From positions 55,188 through 119,187 of the forward strand of contig CAIQWJ010000069.1 in NCBI GenBank assembly GCA_903875575.1: DNA of 64,000 nt, given 5' to 3'. Each line of letters opens with the position of its first letter. Position 1 is the first letter of the stretch. The stretch comes from an uncultured Acidobacteriia bacterium (GTDB lineage Bacteria > Acidobacteriota > Terriglobia > Bryobacterales > Bryobacteraceae). Shown in pieces: positions 52,427 to 60,226 of the stretch. The notes below the pieces were generated by a model. That model saw only the letters and a list, made by a program, of their open reading frames with translations, had not been told where the DNA came from and searched no databases. Both the position numbers and the translations under genes were made by a program.

Positions 52427-53227
52427 ATGGCGCGTTTGCCGGTTGCGGTAAGATTTGTTCTCGGCGTCTCCGTTCTTGTAACGGCGATGGCTGCGGACGT
52501 CTGCGCGCAAACCCGCCAGCCGATGGAAGACACCAAGGGTGCCGCAAAGCTGGTATCCTTCGTGGGGCAGATTTCTATCCTGCGCGACACCACGCCCTGG
52601 GCACTGAATGTCGGCGACTACGTTCAGCCCCTCCAGGTCATCGTGACGGGATCCAACGGTTCCGGGCTTTTTCAGATAGCCGATGGCAGCACTTTCGAAG
52701 TATTTCCCAAGTCGCGGGTCGTGTTTCGCGCGAACCGGGGCAACTGGCAGGATCTGCTGGAACTCTGGCTGGGTAAAGTCCGCGTGCAGATCGAACATCC
52801 GGGCGGCGTTCCCAACTACAACAAGGTTCGCACTCCGACAGCCGTGATTTCCGTGCGCGGCACCATCTTCGACGTGGAGTACGATGACGAAGCGGGGGCC
52901 ACGAAAGTTCTGGACGAAGAAGGCTCCGTGGAGGTTGCACGGGCTCTCCGCCTCGACGACAAGAAGATTCTGAACGCGAACGAAGGCATCATCGTTTACA
53001 AGAACGATTCGCTGGCTCGTTCCGTGGACAAAGGCGATTTGCTGAAGCGCATTTATCGCGCCGCCATGGACGCTGCCACGCAGGGAGCGATCAACTCCCG
53101 CACCAGTTCACCCACTGCCGGAACCATCCCTTCGGGTACGACGACCGGCACGAACGCAGGCGACAAGAACAATACGACTGCACCACCGCCGCCCCCGCCC
53201 CCACCGCCACCACCACCTGCGAAATAG
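52427..53227 (+). CDS. Secreted FecR-domain protein with polyproline tail
   Basis: A 266-residue exported protein with a signal peptide (about residues 1-27, ending DVCAQ). Residues about 55-195 form a FecR domain: LNVGDYVQPLQVIVTGSNGSGLFQIADGS, ARFRANRG-like strand VVFRANRGNW, TPTAVISVRGTIFDVEYDDE and VLDEEGSVEV. The C-terminal 60 residues are Ser/Thr/Gly-rich and end in a run of prolines. Unlike the transmembrane FecR of iron signalling, this one lacks an anti-sigma segment and looks like a freely exported version. The next two genes are probably cotranscribed. Confidence 0.82.
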   Translation: MARLPVAVRFVLGVSVLVTAMAADVCAQTRQPMEDTKGAAKLVSFVGQISILRDTTPWALNVGDYVQPLQVIVTGSNGSGLFQIADGSTFEVFPKSRVVFRANRGNWQDLLELWLGKVRVQIEHPGGVPNYNKVRTPTAVISVRGTIFDVEYDDEAGATKVLDEEGSVEVARALRLDDKKILNANEGIIVYKNDSLARSVDKGDLLKRIYRAAMDAATQGAINSRTSSPTAGTIPSGTTTGTNAGDKNNTTAPPPPPPPPPPPPAK

Positions 53228-53260
53228 CCTTACGGTCATGAAGTGCTAGGCTGAGTACGG

Positions 53261-53911
53261 ATGCGTTTACGTCCTGTTTTTTTCGCCGCTGCGCTTGTCG
53301 TGGTGCTGGCTTTCTGGTCCGGCGCTCCTGCGCAGCAATCGGTCCCGACCCGCACTTTCCTTGACCCGGCCGATGTCGCTCTCGCGGCCGCCGACATTGC
53401 TCAGGCCTCCGGGCAGTTCAAGCCGTTGTTTGAGCAGGTCCATGCACAGGAGTGGGTCGCCAAAGGCGCTCCTGAGGCCTACCTCTCTCAGTGGACTTCT
53501 CTTGCCGAGCAAAACCTGGCCATTCTGGCCGAGATGAACGACATAGCGCAACATCCCGATGCTTTGCAGGATTCGCCGCGTGAGCGGGCGTCGCTCAGCA
53601 ACGTTCTCCATGCGCTGTTCCGTTTTCATCGATTTGAAGGCGACCTTGCAGAACTGATGAGGCCCGTCCGCCGGTATCAGGATCCGGCGCTGGCGAATCA
53701 AATTGAATCCGTTGCGGCGGGCAACCAGCGACGCGTGGAGAAACTGGAGGAATTCGCGCTGGATCTGGCGAGTGAAAAGGAACGCCAGTTGACGGTGGTG
53801 GACAATGAAGCGCAGCGTTGCCGCGCCATTCTGGCCAAAATGCCTCCCCCGGTCTCCACTACGCCGTTTCCGCCGCCTAAGAAGAAAGCAACCTCCGGAA
53901 CAACGAAATGA
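53261..53911 (+). CDS. Secreted helical protein of unknown function
   Basis: A 216-residue exported protein. The signal peptide (about residues 1-24, GAPAQQ) is followed by a helical domain (about 35-195) rich in Ala, Gln and Glu, with AADIAQASGQFKPLFEQVHAQEW and RRVEKLEEFALDLASEKERQLTVV, and a short Pro/Lys-rich end. No family is recognised. The gene follows FecR by 33 bases, and its stop overlaps the start of the Cys-rich miniprotein by four bases (ATGA), so translation is coupled. The helical scaffold could bind a partner protein (inference). Confidence 0.75.
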   Translation: MRLRPVFFAAALVVVLAFWSGAPAQQSVPTRTFLDPADVALAAADIAQASGQFKPLFEQVHAQEWVAKGAPEAYLSQWTSLAEQNLAILAEMNDIAQHPDALQDSPRERASLSNVLHALFRFHRFEGDLAELMRPVRRYQDPALANQIESVAAGNQRRVEKLEEFALDLASEKERQLTVVDNEAQRCRAILAKMPPPVSTTPFPPPKKKATSGTTK

Positions 53912-54081
53912 CACCTACATTTTCCTGTAGTATCTGCGATGCGGAATCGACCCGAATCTGCGTGCATTGCACCAAAGACGCGTGCGCGAATCACTTGTGC
54001 GCGAAGTGCGGGCGCTGCAGCGACTGCTGCGCCTGCGAGGTCAGACTGGACAGCCAGCCGGCTGATGAGAAAGCTCTATAG
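53908..54081 (+). CDS. Cysteine-rich miniprotein, probable zinc-binding
   Basis: A 57-residue protein with 11 cysteines (C7, C10, C18, C21, C26, C31, C34, C37, C40, C41, C43) and His at 20 and 29. The spacing (CxxC, CxHC, then a CxxCGRCSDCCAC cluster) suggests at least two bound zinc ions, a knuckle or B-box-like fold. It has no signal peptide, so it is probably cytosolic. The ATG overlaps the stop of the secreted helical protein by four bases. Its 3' end overlaps the converging isomerase gene by six bases. No known family is assigned. Confidence 0.7.
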   Translation: MTPTFSCSICDAESTRICVHCTKDACANHLCAKCGRCSDCCACEVRLDSQPADEKAL

Positions 54082-54981
54082 GGGCCACGCCTCTTCTACC
54101 CGCGCTTTGGCAAATGCCAGATCCTTCGTCATCGCGCCCACTTCATTGCTCGTTTCGTAATCCCGATGCAGCGAGACCGGCCCGCGGAACCGCGCTGCGG
54201 CAAGCATCCCGAAGAATTTCTTCCAGTCGATAGCGCCTTCTCCCAGAGGGCAAAGCCGGGGTTTGGAATCGGCGGCGTCCAGAGCGACATCGCAGATGGC
54301 CACGGCCCCGATTCGCGGCAGGGCGGCCTGCAATGCCACCACCCAGCCATCCGCCGTGCTGGACTCGATCACTGCCTGCGCAGGATCGAAACAATACCCG
54401 AAGGCAGCGCGGTCCACTCCGGTCAGCAGAGACTCCGCCTCCGGAATACTGCGTCCGGGATAACTGCCGGCGTGATTGGCCAGCAGTGCCGTGATTTTGT
54501 ACCTTGTGCCGAATGACGCGAACTGATTGAGCTCATTGCGCATCATCATGGTTCGCATCGCCGAATTCGCGTCGTTCGCGGGAGCCGCGGGCCAGGTTCC
54601 CAGGCGGCAGAAACGTGCGCCCAATTGCGCGGCCACGTACATGATGATGTAGGAAAGCGGCTGTGAAATGGACGTGTAGCTGGTGGTGACCATCGGTAAA
54701 TCCATGCCGGCGGCCTGAATGGACTGGAAGGCTCGGTCGAGATCGACCATATACTTGTTCGGATCGACATGACCTCCCACCATGACGGTGAGATCGAGTC
54801 CTTCATAACCCATCGCGCTGACAATACCCGACAGCTCCTGGTAGGGAATCTTCGAGAAGTTACCGGAGTAGGCGCAAAGGATCGGCCGCGCAGAGGGCTT
54901 TGGTTCCGGCCGCTGTGCCAGCGCCTCGCGCAGGGCAAGGGCGGAACCGGTGAGGGTCGAAATGGCTGTCCGGCGATTCAT
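54076..54981 (-). CDS. Exported sugar phosphate isomerase/epimerase-like TIM-barrel protein
   Basis: A 301-residue protein of the xylose-isomerase-like TIM-barrel group. The N terminus looks like an export signal (MNRRTAISTLTGSALALREALAQ, read with a twin-arginine). The barrel includes MGYEGLDLTVMVGGHVD, ALLANHAGSYPG, FGYCFDPAQAV and FRGPVSLHRDYE, with several Asp, Glu and His that could hold metal. Substrate unknown. It follows the multifunctional beta-oxidation gene by 15 bases, though a functional link is unclear. Confidence 0.82.
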   Translation of the reverse strand: MNRRTAISTLTGSALALREALAQRPEPKPSARPILCAYSGNFSKIPYQELSGIVSAMGYEGLDLTVMVGGHVDPNKYMVDLDRAFQSIQAAGMDLPMVTTSYTSISQPLSYIIMYVAAQLGARFCRLGTWPAAPANDANSAMRTMMMRNELNQFASFGTRYKITALLANHAGSYPGRSIPEAESLLTGVDRAAFGYCFDPAQAVIESSTADGWVVALQAALPRIGAVAICDVALDAADSKPRLCPLGEGAIDWKKFFGMLAAARFRGPVSLHRDYETSNEVGAMTKDLAFAKARVEEAWPL

Positions 54982-54996
54982 AGCGACTGACCTTGC

Positions 54997-57324
54997 TTAG
55001 TTGCGCAGCGGCTTGCCTGTCTTCAGCATGTGCTGAATCCGCTGCTGCGTTTCCTTGCGACCGCAGAGACTGAGGAAGGCCTCGCGTTCCAGATCGAGAA
55101 GATACTGTTCCGAGACTTGCGGCGTGCCGCTCAGGCGTCCGCCGCTCAGAATGTGCGCGAGCTTCTCGCCAATCACGGCGTCGTAATCGGATATGTAGCC
55201 GCCCTTGCGTGCCATCCAAATGCCCATCTGCATCAGCGCGTAGCCGGCCTCGCCTGAAACCGTGATATCGGTTCGCGGGGCACCGGGCGCGTAGCCGGGA
55301 ATGACGGATAAGGCGAGTTGTTTTGCATCGTCCACAAGGCGCTCAGGATTCATGGAGATGCGGTCGGCCTCGCGCAGATAGCCGAGGGTTCTGGCGTCCG
55401 CCGCGCTGCCCGAAACTTTGGCAAAACCGATCTGTTCGAAAATCTTCTTCACGTCGCGGGAGCGGGATACCATCTCCTTGCAACCGCCGCCTGCGGGAAT
55501 CACGCCAACGCCCACTTCCACCAGGCCCATATAGAGTTCGGCGGAAGCCTGAAGGCGCGTGCAATGCAGAGGGATTTCGCAACCGCCGCCCAGCGCCATG
55601 CCGAACGGCGCTGCGACCACCGGTTTGGCCGCGTACTTGAGCGACATGGTGAGCTGCTGGAAGTCATTGATGAAGCCGTTCAGTTCGTCCCATTCTTCAT
55701 CCTGCGCGGTCAGCAGAATCAGCATGAGGTCGGCACCGGCGGAAAACGTGACGCCCTGATTGGCAATCACCATGGCGTCGAAGTTCGTCTCCAGTTGTGC
55801 GAGTCCGGCGCGAATCATGGCGGAAACGTCGCCGCCCACGGAATTCATCTTGCTGTGGAATTCGCAGCAAAGAACGCCATCGCCGAGGTCGATCAACGAG
55901 CCGCCTGCGTTCGACTGCACCACGCCGCGCGCGCGCTTGAGATCGGAGAGCAGCGTGATACCGGGGCGAGGCTCGATTTCGGCATAGTTCGCGGTCGCAA
56001 GATCAAAGTATTCCGTGCGGGGCGAACCAGCCTGATCGGCGGGTCGATAGAAACTTTTCGCCTGCGCCCACAACATGCGGTGCACGTTTTCGGGCAGCGT
56101 GCGGCCCTCCGCCTCCATGCGCCGGGCGGTTGCTTCGAAACCGAGCGCGTCCCAGAGTTCGAAGGGGCCGAAGGTGTGCCCGTAGCCCCAGCGCATGGCC
56201 TGGTCGATCTCCACAACACGATCGGAAATCTCTCCCACCATGTGAGCGGCGTAGAGAATGTGGTCGCTGAGAGCCTGCCACAGGAAGCGGCCCGCCTTGT
56301 CGTCGAGTGCGACCAGGGCTTTGAGACGATCGCTCAGCGGTTCGAGTTTGCGAAGAGTTTCGAGCGAGGCGAAACGTGGCTTTTCCGCCGGATGGTATTC
56401 GAGCGTCTTGCGATCAATGGCATGAATAGCGCGATCTTTGCCAACGCGCCGATAGCAGCCCTGTCCGGCCTTGTCACCGATCCAGCCGCGATTCACCATC
56501 TCCGTGAGAAATAGCGGCATCGTGAAATGTTCGCGGAAAGGATCGTTCGGTACGCCGGCGTACAGATTCTTCGTGACGTGCGCCCAGACATCGAGGCCGA
56601 CTATGTCAAGGAGGCGGAAACTTGCGCTCTTCGGCAGGCCAATGAGGGGACCGGTCAGGGCGTCGACTTCCTCGATAGTGAGGTCGTGATCGATGGTGAG
56701 CCGCTGGATAGTGGCACCGAAGAACGCGCCGATGCGATTGGCGATAAAGTTGGGCGTGTCGCGGCAAGGCACCACGCCCTTGCCGAGATGCAGATCGCAG
56801 AACTCCGAGAGAAACGCGCAGATTTCCGGACGCGTGGCAGGTCCGGGGATCATTTCGACGAGATGAAGGAAACGCGGCGGGTTGAAGAAATGGATGCCGA
56901 GGAAGTGTTCGCGAAACTCCTGCGAGTAGCCTTCGGCGATCTGCTGGAGCGGAATTCCACTGGTGTTGGTGGAGACGATGGTTCCAGGTGCGCGGTGTTC
57001 CATCAGACGGTCATAGAGCGCGCGCTTGATCGCGAGATCTTCGGTAACGGCTTCAAGGATCCAGTCGCATTGGGCGACGCACGGGAGATCGTCGTCGAAA
57101 TTGCCGGTGGTGACCAGGCGCGCGGCTTCGGGAGTGAAGAACGCGCCGGGCTTGCCCTTGAGAGCGGCGTCGAGGCCGTTGCGGGCCGCCTGATCGCGGG
57201 TTTTGCCGCCCGGAATGACGATATCGAGAAGCAACGCGGGAATACCGGCGTTGGCGAAGTGAGCGGCGATACGGGAACCCATGGTCCCGGCTCCGAGAAT
57301 GGCGACGCGGCGGATTGGTTTCAT
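54997..57324 (-). CDS. 3-hydroxyacyl-CoA dehydrogenase / enoyl-CoA hydratase (FadN-type)
   Basis: A 775-residue bifunctional beta-oxidation enzyme. The N-terminal dehydrogenase part begins VAILGAGTMGSRIAAHFANAG and carries DWILEAVTEDLAIKR and GIHFFNPPRFLHLVE; a second dehydrogenase C domain lies around residues 190-440; the C-terminal third is a crotonase fold (VTFSAGADLMLILL, GGGCEIPLHCTRLQA, VGVGVIPAGGGCKEM). This order, dehydrogenase first, is that of FadN rather than FadB. The ATG at 57324, preceded by GGAG, was chosen over a start 15 codons upstream. No thiolase or acyl-CoA dehydrogenase is adjacent. Confidence 0.93.
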   Translation of the reverse strand: MKPIRRVAILGAGTMGSRIAAHFANAGIPALLLDIVIPGGKTRDQAARNGLDAALKGKPGAFFTPEAARLVTTGNFDDDLPCVAQCDWILEAVTEDLAIKRALYDRLMEHRAPGTIVSTNTSGIPLQQIAEGYSQEFREHFLGIHFFNPPRFLHLVEMIPGPATRPEICAFLSEFCDLHLGKGVVPCRDTPNFIANRIGAFFGATIQRLTIDHDLTIEEVDALTGPLIGLPKSASFRLLDIVGLDVWAHVTKNLYAGVPNDPFREHFTMPLFLTEMVNRGWIGDKAGQGCYRRVGKDRAIHAIDRKTLEYHPAEKPRFASLETLRKLEPLSDRLKALVALDDKAGRFLWQALSDHILYAAHMVGEISDRVVEIDQAMRWGYGHTFGPFELWDALGFEATARRMEAEGRTLPENVHRMLWAQAKSFYRPADQAGSPRTEYFDLATANYAEIEPRPGITLLSDLKRARGVVQSNAGGSLIDLGDGVLCCEFHSKMNSVGGDVSAMIRAGLAQLETNFDAMVIANQGVTFSAGADLMLILLTAQDEEWDELNGFINDFQQLTMSLKYAAKPVVAAPFGMALGGGCEIPLHCTRLQASAELYMGLVEVGVGVIPAGGGCKEMVSRSRDVKKIFEQIGFAKVSGSAADARTLGYLREADRISMNPERLVDDAKQLALSVIPGYAPGAPRTDITVSGEAGYALMQMGIWMARKGGYISDYDAVIGEKLAHILSGGRLSGTPQVSEQYLLDLEREAFLSLCGRKETQQRIQHMLKTGKPLRN

Positions 57325-57439
57325 GCCTGGCTCCATCGTAGCGCTTTCGTGGCAGAGATTGGCGTGCACCCAGGGCAGGGAGGCAGAGTCTGGTCACTAT
57401 TGCAGGAATAAGAGGGCCTGGTGATATAGAATCCCGAGT

Positions 57440-57835
57440 ATGAGCAACGTCGTCACGATAACGTTCCAGGTCAGCGCCGACAAGTCAAAGGTCACCCTCG
57501 TGGGAGAGGTTACCGATCCAAAAACAGGCGATACGAGTGCCGCTTGCAACGACTTTGTGCACTGGCACATTCCGGATGGCAGCAATATTATCGGAGCGAT
57601 AGTGGCCTTTCAGGGGAAGGATCCTTTCTCTGCTCAGGTCCTGCACTACAGATGGGACCACACCTCTGACTACATTTGGGCTGAGCCCATGTGCGTCAGA
57701 TGGGATTCCGAAGATAAGAAATTTCCTTACGACTTCTGCGTAACCGTCAAGACGAGCAGCAACCGTCAGCCGATGGACGAGGTGAGCATTGCAGGCAAAG
57801 GCTCGCTGAATATCCTCAAGAGACCTGCGGTGTGA
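57440..57835 (+). CDS. Protein of unknown function
   Basis: A 131-residue protein without signal peptide or membrane helix. It is beta-rich at the N terminus (VVTITFQVSADKSKVTLVGEV) and has several aromatic residues (HWHIPDG, YRWDHTSDYIW) and four cysteines. Its composition is less GC-rich than its neighbours, so recent acquisition is possible. It stands alone between two minus-strand genes. No family is recognised. The ribosome binding site is weak, which lowers confidence. Confidence 0.6.
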   Translation: MSNVVTITFQVSADKSKVTLVGEVTDPKTGDTSAACNDFVHWHIPDGSNIIGAIVAFQGKDPFSAQVLHYRWDHTSDYIWAEPMCVRWDSEDKKFPYDFCVTVKTSSNRQPMDEVSIAGKGSLNILKRPAV

Positions 57836-57869
57836 GCTTAAGCGTCTTTCGCCCCGGCGCAGGCGTGCC

Positions 57870-59273
57870 TCAACTGGTTCCCAGCCCCGGACCGTTGAGA
57901 CCGGCGGTGTCGAGATAGCCATCGCGCACGTCGAATATCCCCGGAAATCGCTTCTCCCAGCCCTTGCTGGCGGAGGGCACGTACTCCCGGGCATTCGCTT
58001 CCAGCGCTGAGACGCCCGGAATATGCGCCGCGATCCCCACTGAGTGAACCAGTGCCGCGCCAGGACAGGTCAGATCCTGCACGCAACGGAACATCTTGTA
58101 TTTCTGCGCGGCGGCGGCCAACAGCAGCGTTTGCGATTGGCCCTTGCAGGCTTTCAGGGCGACCCCCGTATAGCCCATTTCGCGCGCCAGCAGCAGTGCG
58201 TCCAATCCTGTGAGCGATTCGTCGATCACCACCGGGCGCAGCTTCGCGGCCTCGAACATCGTGTTCGCGCGGTTGGCTGCCAGATCACGGGCCGTCGGCT
58301 GTTCAATGTACTGCACGCGGCGGAAGGCATCCGGGGCTTTCTCGCCCAGGCGGTGATCGAAATCCAGCAGGTACTGCACGTTCGGGCAGCGTTCGTTGAA
58401 ATCGAGAGAGTAGATCCAGTCCCGAAAGCCGCGCTTCGCCTGTGCCTGCTCCGTCACCTGGTGAATCGCCGCGACGCGATCGACGTCCCAGACGAGATCG
58501 TTACCGTTCAGTTTGATTTTGATCGCCGTGACGCCGCTGTAGCGAATCCAGTCTTCCAGCGTCTCCGGAAGGCCGTCGCCGATGGGCTTCGTGATTTCCG
58601 CGCGAGTCAGCGGATCGGATGCGCCCGCGGAATGGTACATGCGAATCTTCTTCGCGGGTTGGGTTGCGATATAGGGATCCAGATACTCGCCGCGAAATTC
58701 AGCGTTGAGATAGCGGGAAAGGTCATAACGAACAAACTCTTTGCCTGCCGCGGCGAAGCTGTTTCGGTTGTGGAGTTTGCCGAAGGCGTCGTGGAGAGCG
58801 GCGTCGATGGGACTGGCGGTGACCAGAGTGCAAAGCTTCGGAATCGGCGACGTCAGTTTCAGGTTACGAGAGGTCTGAGCGGCGGCCTTCAGGTATTCCG
58901 GCTCCAGTTGGTGGTTCACCTCGAGCGGATGCGCATACTCACGGAAGCCCCTGGTGATCTTCGCGACGCTTTCCGCCAGCGTCTTCATGGCCTGAAGGGT
59001 TGTCTCGTACGGCACACCAGGGGCCGGGAAGGACCACACATTCCCCATTGGCATGGACGCCGCGCCCTCGGCGGTCCTGCCGGATTTCAGACTCAGACGG
59101 CACCGTACGTTCAGGACTGTGACCCGATCCACCTCCTTGCCGCCGAACTTGTACGGAGCCCGGTAAGTGAAATCTTCAAAGCTGGTGGAAAGCTCTTCGA
59201 TGCGGGCATCGGTGGAGCGCGCCGCGAGCAGCAACGCAGGCATGGCCAGGAACTCGCGACGGCCGACGCTCAC
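57870..59273 (-). CDS. Exported mandelate racemase/muconate lactonizing enzyme-like (enolase superfamily)
   Basis: A 467-residue enolase-superfamily enzyme. The N terminus has a twin-arginine-type signal (GRREFLA, then MPALLLAARSTDA). The capping domain and barrel follow, with the KxK catalytic motif IKIKLNGND (about residue 250), metal ligands in SLDFNERCPN and YIEQPTARDL, VIDESLTGLD and ALKACKGQSQ. Members of this family interconvert epimers or dehydrate sugar acids, usually in the cytosol; export is unusual. It overlaps the following isomerase gene by four bases. Substrate unknown. Confidence 0.85.
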   Translation of the reverse strand: MSVGRREFLAMPALLLAARSTDARIEELSTSFEDFTYRAPYKFGGKEVDRVTVLNVRCRLSLKSGRTAEGAASMPMGNVWSFPAPGVPYETTLQAMKTLAESVAKITRGFREYAHPLEVNHQLEPEYLKAAAQTSRNLKLTSPIPKLCTLVTASPIDAALHDAFGKLHNRNSFAAAGKEFVRYDLSRYLNAEFRGEYLDPYIATQPAKKIRMYHSAGASDPLTRAEITKPIGDGLPETLEDWIRYSGVTAIKIKLNGNDLVWDVDRVAAIHQVTEQAQAKRGFRDWIYSLDFNERCPNVQYLLDFDHRLGEKAPDAFRRVQYIEQPTARDLAANRANTMFEAAKLRPVVIDESLTGLDALLLAREMGYTGVALKACKGQSQTLLLAAAAQKYKMFRCVQDLTCPGAALVHSVGIAAHIPGVSALEANAREYVPSASKGWEKRFPGIFDVRDGYLDTAGLNGPGLGTS

Positions 59274-60199
59274 AGCCCCGCCTGTGCCAGGTAACCCCGT
59301 AACGTTGCCAGGTCTTTCTTCATGAGAGCGAGCGCTTCGGTGTTGCTGCCCATTTCATACTCGAAGTGCATCTGGAGCGGCCCGTTGAAGCCGGCAGCCG
59401 CCACCATGCGGAAGAACTCCGGGAAGCGCACCATGCCTTCGCCGAGCGGCTTCCAGTCCGGTTGCCATTTGCCTTTGGCATCCTTGCCCCAGACGAAATC
59501 CTTTACGGCAATGCCGCGCAGGTGGTCGCTGGTGGCGCGAAAATTGTTAATCCAGCCGCCGAGTCCGCCTTCCACGGTGGCGTGACCGATATCGAAATTC
59601 ACGGCTACGGCGTTCGGGTCCATGCCGTCCAGCAGTCTTTGCAGATCCCAGAAAGAAGCACCGACGAGATTCACTCCGGAGTGCGTGTGATACATCGCGC
59701 AGGCCTTGTAGCGCGCGTTCAGGGCCGCAAGTTTGGCCACGGCGGGCCGGAGGGCATCGAGTTGCGCGGTAATCGGCGTGTTCCCTTTGTAGGTGAAGCC
59801 GCCCCAGCGGTAGTAGCGAATTCCGAGATCCGCCATGGTGGCCAGAATGTCTTCGGCGAATGGCGAGGTGGTGTCCGCAATATCCGTGGTGAGCATGGGA
59901 ACTTCGAGCCCGCGCTTCCGTATGGCGGCTACCAGACCGGGAAGTTCCTGCTTCACCCGATCCGGTTCCACGTGCCCGCCCTTGCGCACGGCAAGGTCGA
60001 CAGCGTCGAAACCAAGGTCGGCGGCGGTGCGTGCCAGGTCATCACCTTTGACGAAGAGGAGATGTTTGGAAAAAACGGCAACCTTCAGCTTTGCGGGAGC
60101 TGCGACCGCGGCAACCGGTCCACCGAGCAGCAGGCCGGCACCGGCGAGCAGGGTACGCCGGGAAAGACCAGAGGGGATGACTTCCGTTTGATATGTCAT
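59270..60199 (-). CDS. Tat-exported sugar phosphate isomerase/epimerase-like protein
   Basis: A 309-residue TIM-barrel protein. The Tat-type signal (LSRRTLLAGAGLLLGG, then AAVAAP) fills residues about 11-34. The barrel includes DLGFDAVDLAVRKGGHV, VPMLTTDIAD, AMYHTHSGVNLVG, NFDIGHATVEGG and LQMHFEYEMG; His, Asp and Glu in these strands could form a metal site. Its stop overlaps the start of the downstream enolase-superfamily gene by four bases, so the two are likely a pair. It is a paralogue of the protein at 54076-54981. Confidence 0.88.
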   Translation of the reverse strand: MTYQTEVIPSGLSRRTLLAGAGLLLGGPVAAVAAPAKLKVAVFSKHLLFVKGDDLARTAADLGFDAVDLAVRKGGHVEPDRVKQELPGLVAAIRKRGLEVPMLTTDIADTTSPFAEDILATMADLGIRYYRWGGFTYKGNTPITAQLDALRPAVAKLAALNARYKACAMYHTHSGVNLVGASFWDLQRLLDGMDPNAVAVNFDIGHATVEGGLGGWINNFRATSDHLRGIAVKDFVWGKDAKGKWQPDWKPLGEGMVRFPEFFRMVAAAGFNGPLQMHFEYEMGSNTEALALMKKDLATLRGYLAQAGL

Positions 60200-60226
60200 A
60201 TGTTCTGCTTATTTCCTACCGGCTTC

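Noticed and set aside
55318..56514. Plus-strand open frame of 398 codons opposite the FadN-type gene.
   Set aside because: It is an antisense shadow; the minus strand has intact NAD-binding and crotonase motifs.
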